Shown here one piece after another: positions 6,841-11,238 of a DNA stretch of 11,238 bases. The stretch comes from CAYZFD01 sp964477735. GTDB taxonomy: Bacteria > Bacteroidota > Bacteroidia > Flavobacteriales > Flavobacteriaceae. A program made the position numbers and the translations under genes. Position 1 is the first letter of the stretch. Each line of letters opens with the position of its first letter. Under the pieces are notes generated by a model. That model did not search any database and was not told the DNA's origin. It was given only the letters and a program-made list of their open reading frames with translations. The stretch spans positions 1 to 11,238 of the forward strand of contig CAYZFD010000047.1 of NCBI GenBank assembly GCA_964477735.1, written 5' to 3'.

Positions 6841-7704
6841 ATGAGACAGTTAAAAATCACAAAACAGGTTACCAACAGGGAAACCGCATCATTAGACAAA
6901 TACCTACAAGAAATTGGTAAAGTCGATCTCATTACCGCCGAAGAAGAGGTGGAACTGGCACAACGTATCAAAGCAGGTGATCAAGTGGCTTTAGAAAAAT
7001 TGACCAAAGCCAACTTGCGATTCGTTGTCTCGGTATCAAAGCAATATCAAAATCAAGGATTAACATTACCTGATCTCATTAATGAAGGTAACTTAGGACT
7101 GATTAAAGCAGCAAAACGCTTTGATGAGACTCGAGGGTTTAAATTTATTTCTTATGCGGTTTGGTGGATTCGCCAATCCATTCTTCAAGCGCTAGCCGAA
7201 CAATCGAGAATTGTTCGTTTACCCCTTAACAAAATTGGATCTATCAACAAGATTAACAAAATGTATGCTTTTTTGGAGCAGGCGCATGAGCGTGTTCCCT
7301 CGGCCGAAGAAATTGCTAAAGAATTAGACATGACAGTTTCTGACGTAAAAGAATCCATGAAAAATTCAGGACGTCACGTATCTATGGACGCCCCTCTAGT
7401 TGAAGGTGAAGACTCCAATTTATACGACGTACTTCGAAGTGGAGAATCACCAAACCCAGACCGCACTTTGCTCCATGAATCCCTAAGAATTGAAATTGAG
7501 CGCGCCCTAGAGACACTCACCCCTCGAGAGGCAGATGTGGTGAGGCTATATTTTGGTTTGGGCGATCAGCACCCGATGACATTAGAAGAAATCGGTGAAA
7601 CTTTTGACCTTACTCGCGAACGCGTCCGCCAAATTAAAGAAAAAGCCATTCGAAGGCTAAAACACACTTCTAGAAGTAAAATACTTAAAACCTATTTAGG
7701 TTAA
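6841..7704 (+). CDS. rpoD: Primary (housekeeping) sigma factor, short Bacteroidota form without region 1.1
   Basis: This sigma-70 family subunit directs RNA polymerase to housekeeping promoters. The protein is only 287 residues and opens MRQLKITKQVTNRETASLDKY, so it goes straight into region 1.2. There is no acidic region 1.1 and no non-conserved insertion, as in the Bacteroides primary sigma. Region 2 is complete, with NLRFVVSVSKQYQNQGL, DLINEGNLGLIKAAKRFD and the -10-recognition segment RGFKFISYAVWWIRQSI (Y105, W108, W109, R111, Q112). Region 3 follows with VRLPLNKIGSINK, then region 4.2 with the helix-turn-helix TLEEIGETFDLTRERVRQIK (247-266). The start is secure from the family-typical N-terminus. 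The 67 bases between the pnp terminator and the ATG contain no clear TAnnTTTG with a -33 partner; the nearest are TAACTTTT at 6775 and TATAAT at 6798. How the gene is transcribed is therefore not evident. Confidence 0.97.
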   Translation: MRQLKITKQVTNRETASLDKYLQEIGKVDLITAEEEVELAQRIKAGDQVALEKLTKANLRFVVSVSKQYQNQGLTLPDLINEGNLGLIKAAKRFDETRGFKFISYAVWWIRQSILQALAEQSRIVRLPLNKIGSINKINKMYAFLEQAHERVPSAEEIAKELDMTVSDVKESMKNSGRHVSMDAPLVEGEDSNLYDVLRSGESPNPDRTLLHESLRIEIERALETLTPREADVVRLYFGLGDQHPMTLEEIGETFDLTRERVRQIKEKAIRRLKHTSRSKILKTYLG

Positions 7705-7707
7705 GAC

Positions 7708-7740
7708 AAAAACTCCGAACTAGTTTCGGAGTTTTTTTTT
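7708..7740 (+). terminator. Rho-independent terminator after rpoD
   Basis: AAAAACTCCGAA (7708-7719) pairs without mismatch with TTCGGAGTTTTT (7725-7736) around the loop CTAGT. The T run is nine long (7732-7740). It starts 4 bases after the rpoD stop. The rpe -7 element begins one base after the T run, so terminator and downstream promoter abut. Confidence 0.92.
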
Positions 7741-7741
7741 C

Positions 7742-7749
7742 TATTTTTG
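7742..7749 (+). promoter_or_regulatory. -7 promoter element of rpe
   Basis: TATTTTTG matches TAnnTTTG exactly and ends 15 bases before the rpe ATG at 7765. The region where a -33 element would lie falls in the loop and right arm of the rpoD terminator and shows no TTTG. The TTG at 7747-7749 is in frame with rpe and is a spurious start. Confidence 0.5.
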
Positions 7750-7764
7750 TTGAAAACAAACACC

Positions 7765-8427
7765 ATGTCAAAAAATCTCATTGCCCCTTCCCTATTGGCC
7801 GCTGATTTTGGAAATCTAGCACGAGACATCAAAATGGTCAACGAAAGTGAAGCGGACTGGTTTCATATCGATGTGATGGATGGTGTGTTTGTACCCAATA
7901 TTTCATTTGGTATGCCCGTCATTAAGGCCATTGCGCAGCATGCCAAAAAACCCCTCGACGTGCACCTAATGATTGTTGATCCCGATCGATACATCAAAAC
8001 TTTTGCAGATTTGGGCGCTGCAATTCTAACCGTGCATTATGAAGCCTGCACGCACCTCCACCGAAGCCTTCAAGCCATTAAAAAAGAAGGTATGAAAGCA
8101 GGAGTTGCGCTAAATCCACACACGCCAGTGCATTTACTCGAAGACATATTATCAGATATTGATTTGGTGTGTTTGATGAGCGTAAATCCTGGCTTTGGAG
8201 GACAATCTTTTATTGAACAGACTTACAACAAAATAGCTTTGTTGAGAAAAATGATCTCTGAACAAAAGCTAAGCACACGCATCGAAATTGATGGGGGTGT
8301 TAACCGTCACAACGCCCAAACACTCGTGAACACAGGGGCAGATGTTTTGGTGGCTGGAAGTTTTGTGTTTGGGTCAGATAATCCAACACAAACCATTTCG
8401 GAATTATCTCGTGCTGTGAACTCCTAA
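7765..8427 (+). CDS. rpe: Ribulose-phosphate 3-epimerase
   Basis: Rpe interconverts D-ribulose 5-phosphate and D-xylulose 5-phosphate in the pentose phosphate pathway, in the cytosol. With the ATG at 7765 the protein has 220 residues starting MSKNLIAPSLLAADFGNL, the normal family length and opening. The frame extends upstream to a TTG at 7747, but that codon is part of the -7 promoter element, so it is not used here. The (beta/alpha)8-barrel active site is visible: H34 and D36 in HIDVMDGVFVPN, H67 in DVHLMIVDP, the SVNPGFGGQSF phosphate loop segment, and D176 in EIDGGVN as the second catalytic acid. A further phosphate-binding part is VLVAGSFVFG near the C-terminus. anmK starts 6 bases after the stop, so the two are probably co-transcribed. 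Confidence 0.97.
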   Translation: MSKNLIAPSLLAADFGNLARDIKMVNESEADWFHIDVMDGVFVPNISFGMPVIKAIAQHAKKPLDVHLMIVDPDRYIKTFADLGAAILTVHYEACTHLHRSLQAIKKEGMKAGVALNPHTPVHLLEDILSDIDLVCLMSVNPGFGGQSFIEQTYNKIALLRKMISEQKLSTRIEIDGGVNRHNAQTLVNTGADVLVAGSFVFGSDNPTQTISELSRAVNS

Positions 8428-8433
8428 AAGCCT

Positions 8434-9513
8434 ATGTTGCCCCAAAAAAAAATGAGACTTGTAGGGCTGATGAGTGGCACCTCATTAGATGGTATTGACT
8501 TGTGTTGCGCTGATTTTTCGTTTGATGAACCTCCAACTTTCCAACTTATAAACACTGCTTTTTATCCCTACAACAACATTTGGAAAAAAAAGTTGGCCTA
8601 TCAGCCGAACATCAAGCTTCATGAACTTGAAACTTTACAAATAGATTTTGCCCAACTAATGGCTTCTGTAGTTCAAGATTTTGTAGAAAAAAATTCAATA
8701 CAAAACATTGATTACATATCTTCACATGGCCACACGCTCTTTCATGAGCCAGAAAAAGGCATTACCCTACAGGTTGGTGATGGACAAATCCTTAGCAATT
8801 TAACTGGTTTCAGGGTGGTTTGTGATTTCAGAACACAAGATGTTCAAATGGGCGGGCAAGGGGCACCACTAGTGCCCATTGGAGACGCACACCTCTTTTC
8901 GGATTTTGATGTTTGCTTAAACCTTGGGGGATTTGGAAACCTTTCATTCGACCAAGATGGACAGCGAAAGGCCTATGACCTTGCAGCTGTGAATCTTGTT
9001 CTTAATCATTATGCACAAATTTTAGGTAAACCTTATGACGAAAACGGAAAAATGGCAACCCAAGGCCAAGTGCAACAACCATTAATTGAGGCACTTAACG
9101 AATTAAAATACTACAAAATAAAAGGACCCAAATCGCTTGGAGCAGAATGGGTTCATAGAACTTTACTACCCCTCATTGATTCATTTAACGCTAAGCCAGA
9201 AGATGTGCTTCACACTTATTGCATACATCTTGGGCAACAGTTTTCTGAAAACCTAAAGTCAATAAAAGCCAAACGGGTTTTGGTTACTGGAGGTGGTGCC
9301 TATCACCGTTTCTTAATCGAAAAAATCAAAAGTTATAGCACTGCTGAAATTATTATTCCAAGTAAGGAACTGATTGAATATAAGGAGGCTTTGGTGTTTG
9401 CCTATCTCGGTTTTTTACGGATTCAAAACCGCATCAATTGTTTACGCTCCGTAACGGGTGCCAAACACGACCACAGCAGCGGGCAAATCATTAGCCCTCA
9501 AAATCTATCATAA
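8434..9513 (+). CDS. anmK: Anhydro-N-acetylmuramic acid kinase
   Basis: AnmK hydrates and phosphorylates 1,6-anhydro-N-acetylmuramic acid to MurNAc-6-phosphate, recycling peptidoglycan fragments. The 359 residues (E. coli 369) show the ASKHA-type kinase motifs: GLMSGTSLDG (residues 11-20), SSHGHTLFHEP, DFRTQDVQMGGQGAPLVP (starting at 131), NLGGFGNLSF, the putative catalytic aspartate D182 in AYDLAAVNLVLN, PKSLGAEWV, VTGGGAYHRFL, and a C-terminal EALVFAYLGFLR...SVTGA. In E. coli the segment after the catalytic Asp reads DTGPGN; here it is DLAAVN, keeping only Asp and Asn, and PKSTGRE has become PKSLGAE. Other Bacteroidota homologues show similar variation as I recall them, so the activity is likely but not proven. 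The start is either 8434 or the ATG at 8452, which gives MRLVGLMSGTS. The 3' end overlaps the opposite-strand GH109-like gene by 23 bp. No murQ partner is in view. Confidence 0.92.
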   Translation: MLPQKKMRLVGLMSGTSLDGIDLCCADFSFDEPPTFQLINTAFYPYNNIWKKKLAYQPNIKLHELETLQIDFAQLMASVVQDFVEKNSIQNIDYISSHGHTLFHEPEKGITLQVGDGQILSNLTGFRVVCDFRTQDVQMGGQGAPLVPIGDAHLFSDFDVCLNLGGFGNLSFDQDGQRKAYDLAAVNLVLNHYAQILGKPYDENGKMATQGQVQQPLIEALNELKYYKIKGPKSLGAEWVHRTLLPLIDSFNAKPEDVLHTYCIHLGQQFSENLKSIKAKRVLVTGGGAYHRFLIEKIKSYSTAEIIIPSKELIEYKEALVFAYLGFLRIQNRINCLRSVTGAKHDHSSGQIISPQNLS

Positions 9514-10909
9514 TACCCAAAGGGCGTTTTTCTGACCATCCTCCTCTTGAGAAATCTGGAAAAGGAAGTGGATAACCACCCATTTCTGTAGATAGTTTGG
9601 TTAGAGGAACAATCACCGACCAATCGGCAGCATCATAAACAGTCATGTCTAAAGGTGAGCCCTGGTTAAGACAGTCTATGAGACGATAAAGCATCACGAA
9701 ATCCATGCCACCATGACCACCAAAAATTTCAATTTCTTTTTTCAGCTTATGCCAAATAGGATGGTTATATTTTTGGCGCATTTCTTTATACGATTCCTCA
9801 TCGAGCCAACGATGTCCATGGTGGTGACTTTGCATAGACAAACGGCTAGGATAGCCTTCATGATAGGCTTTTGTACCACCCAAGGCGTTGATTCTGCTGT
9901 AGGGTCTGGGGGTTACCACATCATGTTGCAACAATATGGTTCGCCCTTGTTTAGTTTTTATCAAACTTGAATTCATGTCGCCATGCATAAAATCATTGAG
10001 GCCATGCAAAGGGTTATCTGCCTCTATAGTCTTGCTGTGCTCACCCAATGATGCAGGCTGACTGCTCATCGATACCAGAACATCAAATCGATCTCCACGA
10101 CCAATATCTAAATATTGTGCAACAGGCCCCAAGCCGTGCGTAGGATATAAATTTCCGTCTTGTTTTCTATGATGATCAATTCGCCATTGATCCACATAAT
10201 AATCTTTGCTAAACAAAAGGCTTTTTAGGTCGTGAATGTATGCAGCCTCAGCATGGGTGAGCATTCCAAACACACCTTGTTGAACCATATTGAGCACCCA
10301 CAATTCTTCATTACCATAGCAAACATTTTCGAGCATTATGCAATGTTTCTGGGTTTGTTCGGCTGTATCTACCAATTGCCAACATTGCTCTAAAGTCATG
10401 GCGGCAGGGACTTCTACGGCCACATGTTTGCCCGCTTCCATAGCCGCAACACACATGGGCACGTGGTCGTTCCAAGGGGTAGAAATTACTATAAGATCAA
10501 GATCATCTTGCAAAACCATTTGCCTCCATGCCTCTTTAGAGTCACCATATAACTGGGGTTGGTGCTGGTCTTGGTCAAAAAGGTTTTTGGCACGTTCTAG
10601 GTTGGGCTTGTGACTGTCGCAAATGGCACAAACGAGTGCTTTAGGAAAAAGTCCTTTGAGTTGTTTGAGATGGCTAAAGCCACGATTTCCAACTCCAATC
10701 AGGCCTACTCTAACCTGAGAAATTGGCTCAACTTGTAATTCGTGAACATGCTCGCCTTTTTGCTTAGGTGTAGTAGAAAGCTTATGCAGAAGTGCTTCAG
10801 TGTCTTTTTTTTTGTTGCAACTCGTTGCAAGGTAGGGAAGGCCAAGAAAGGTGGCAGAAAGTGCAGATAGTTTTAAGAAGTCTCTACGTGAGTCGTTGTT
10901 TAAGTTCAT
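9491..10909 (-). CDS. Tat-exported Gfo/Idh/MocA-type protein of the GH109 (alpha-N-acetylgalactosaminidase-like) family
   Basis: With the ATG whose first base is at 10909 the protein has 472 residues. The frame continues upstream to 10981, but that extension is Phe/Lys-rich and would bury the signal sequence, so I chose the MNLNNDS start. The N-terminus has a twin-arginine motif SRRDFLK (7-13), a hydrophobic stretch, and a lipobox-like ATSC with C31, suggesting a Tat-exported lipoprotein. A Rossmann NAD-binding motif GVGNRG lies at 72-77. TPWNDHVPMCVAAMEAGKHV then leads to EVP (166-168) where most oxidoreductases of this fold have EKP. The ENVCYG (194-199), H226 and YPTHGLGPVAQY (255-266) segments resemble the Elizabethkingia alpha-N-acetylgalactosaminidase that founded GH109, in which tightly bound NAD+ assists glycoside hydrolysis. 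Substrate specificity across the family is largely untested, so release of terminal N-acetylgalactosamine is a hypothesis. The gene faces anmK tail to tail and is divergent from the mutarotase gene. Confidence 0.9.
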   Translation of the reverse strand: MNLNNDSRRDFLKLSALSATFLGLPYLATSCNKKKDTEALLHKLSTTPKQKGEHVHELQVEPISQVRVGLIGVGNRGFSHLKQLKGLFPKALVCAICDSHKPNLERAKNLFDQDQHQPQLYGDSKEAWRQMVLQDDLDLIVISTPWNDHVPMCVAAMEAGKHVAVEVPAAMTLEQCWQLVDTAEQTQKHCIMLENVCYGNEELWVLNMVQQGVFGMLTHAEAAYIHDLKSLLFSKDYYVDQWRIDHHRKQDGNLYPTHGLGPVAQYLDIGRGDRFDVLVSMSSQPASLGEHSKTIEADNPLHGLNDFMHGDMNSSLIKTKQGRTILLQHDVVTPRPYSRINALGGTKAYHEGYPSRLSMQSHHHGHRWLDEESYKEMRQKYNHPIWHKLKKEIEIFGGHGGMDFVMLYRLIDCLNQGSPLDMTVYDAADWSVIVPLTKLSTEMGGYPLPFPDFSRGGWSEKRPLGIMIDFEG

Positions 10910-10926
10910 TTTGGGATTATTTTTGG

Positions 10927-10956
10927 TAAAACTATAAAAAAAAATTAAAAACCAAA
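10927..10956 (-). promoter_or_regulatory. Candidate promoter for the GH109-like gene
   Basis: On the - strand, TTTG (10956-10953) is followed after 18 bases by TAGTTTTA (10934-10927), one base from TAnnTTTG. The spacer is almost pure A/T, including a nine-base T tract. The element ends 17 bases before the ATG at 10909, the same short leader as for accD, rpe and the DinB-family gene, which also supports that start. Confidence 0.45.
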
Positions 10957-11034
10957 ATTTCACAAAAACTTTACACAGCACTATGAATGGGTTGGTTCAA
11001 TGTTAAAATCACTAACGAAGCAACCTCTTTTTTG

Positions 11035-11042
11035 TATTTTTG
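11035..11042 (+). promoter_or_regulatory. -7 promoter element of the aldose epimerase gene
   Basis: TATTTTTG matches TAnnTTTG exactly, 32 bases before the ATG at 11075. No clear -33 TTTG is visible upstream. The element lies in the 165-base divergent intergenic region shared with the GH109-like gene. Confidence 0.45.
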
Positions 11043-11074
11043 CTTTTCATAAAAATCACTATCCAGCTATTCGA

Positions 11075-11238
11075 ATGGTTGAGCAAAAAAAATTTGGAAC
11101 CCTAAACGGCGATGAGGTCTTTCAGTACACTTTAAAAAACAAAAATGGAATCGTAATTCGTGCGCTTAATTATGGAGGTGTTATTTCTGCCATAGAAACA
11201 CCAAATCGGTTGAGCAAATTTGAAAATATAGTATTGGG
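11075..11238 (+). CDS. galM: Aldose 1-epimerase (mutarotase), 3' partial
   Basis: About 54 residues are visible before the right edge, starting MVEQKKFGTLNGDEVFQYTL and continuing with KNKNGIVIRALNYGGVI. The pattern of a short N-terminal strand, NxNG turn and NYGGVI matches the start of GalM-type aldose 1-epimerases, which interconvert alpha and beta anomers of glucose, galactose and related sugars. The catalytic His and Glu lie beyond the window. An in-frame ATG at 11000 would add 25 residues, but the -7 element at 11035-11042 would then fall inside the coding sequence and the extension has no family similarity, so 11075 is preferred. Whether a signal peptide exists depends on this choice; the preferred start has none. 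It lies head to head with the GH109-like gene, consistent with a role in sugar use. Confidence 0.8.
   Translation, partial: MVEQKKFGTLNGDEVFQYTLKNKNGIVIRALNYGGVISAIETPNRLSKFENIVL

Noticed and set aside
10910..10981. Upstream extension of the GH109-like protein to 10981
   Set aside because: It is Phe/Lys-rich from AT-rich promoter DNA and would move the twin-arginine signal away from the N-terminus.
10983..11006. Seven-codon open frame starting ATGAATGGG as a leader peptide
   Set aside because: Too short to support, lies upstream of the -7 element at 11035, and shows no run of regulatory codons or following attenuator.
11000..11074. In-frame upstream ATG giving an N-terminal extension of the aldose epimerase
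   Set aside because: The extension has no family similarity and would contain the exact -7 element at 11035-11042; the ATG at 11075 gives a normal mutarotase N-terminus.
1..11238. Mobile elements, CRISPR arrays, tRNA genes, phage or defence genes
   Set aside because: No terminal repeats, repeat-spacer pattern, transposase or integrase, cloverleaf or defence-type protein was recognised on either strand; the gene content is core metabolism and information processing.

Overview
The window looks like a chromosomal housekeeping segment from a member of Bacteroidota, most likely Flavobacteriia or a close relative. Several things point that way: a short primary sigma factor without region 1.1, an AccD of the flavobacterial type, Bacteroidota-style -7 promoter elements (TAnnTTTG) in front of most transcription units, A-rich leaders without Shine-Dalgarno sequences, and an Omp85 protein with the RAW-type form of the RGF motif. 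The DNA is fairly AT-rich throughout and coding is dense. I see no mobile element, CRISPR array, tRNA or rRNA, and no gene-free stretch longer than 300 bases.

Layout on the + strand: the C-terminal barrel of a BamA/TamA (Omp85) family outer-membrane protein, cut by the left edge (1-1466); class II fructose-bisphosphate aldolase fbaA (1519-2586); acetyl-CoA carboxylase carboxyltransferase beta subunit accD (2626-3483); a DinB-family putative metal-dependent protein (3512-4048); ribosomal protein S15 rpsO (4146-4415); polynucleotide phosphorylase pnp (4508-6739); the primary sigma factor rpoD (6841-7704); ribulose-phosphate 3-epimerase rpe (7765-8427); and anhydro-N-acetylmuramic acid kinase anmK (8434-9513). 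On the - strand, overlapping the anmK 3' end by 23 bp, lies a Tat-exported GH109/Gfo-Idh-MocA-like protein (9491-10909). A divergent + strand aldose 1-epimerase begins at 11075 and runs off the right edge.

The genes serve outer-membrane assembly, central carbon metabolism (fbaA, rpe), fatty-acid synthesis (accD), translation and RNA turnover (the classical rpsO-pnp pair) and transcription (rpoD). The right end turns to sugar recycling: anmK for peptidoglycan salvage, a GH109-like enzyme possibly acting on N-acetylgalactosamine glycosides, and a mutarotase. Three Rho-independent terminators (after rpsO, pnp and rpoD) and a set of -7 elements split the window into small transcription units.

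I did not find a convincing novel system. The items most worth a second look are a compact imperfect hairpin at the predicted 5' end of the rpsO transcript (a candidate S15 autoregulatory leader), an AccD that has lost all four zinc-ribbon cysteines, and the coexistence of the unusual primary sigma factor with many examples of its presumed promoter. Two starts, rpsO and rpe, are easily misplaced because the TTTG of the promoter -7 element supplies a spurious in-frame TTG.
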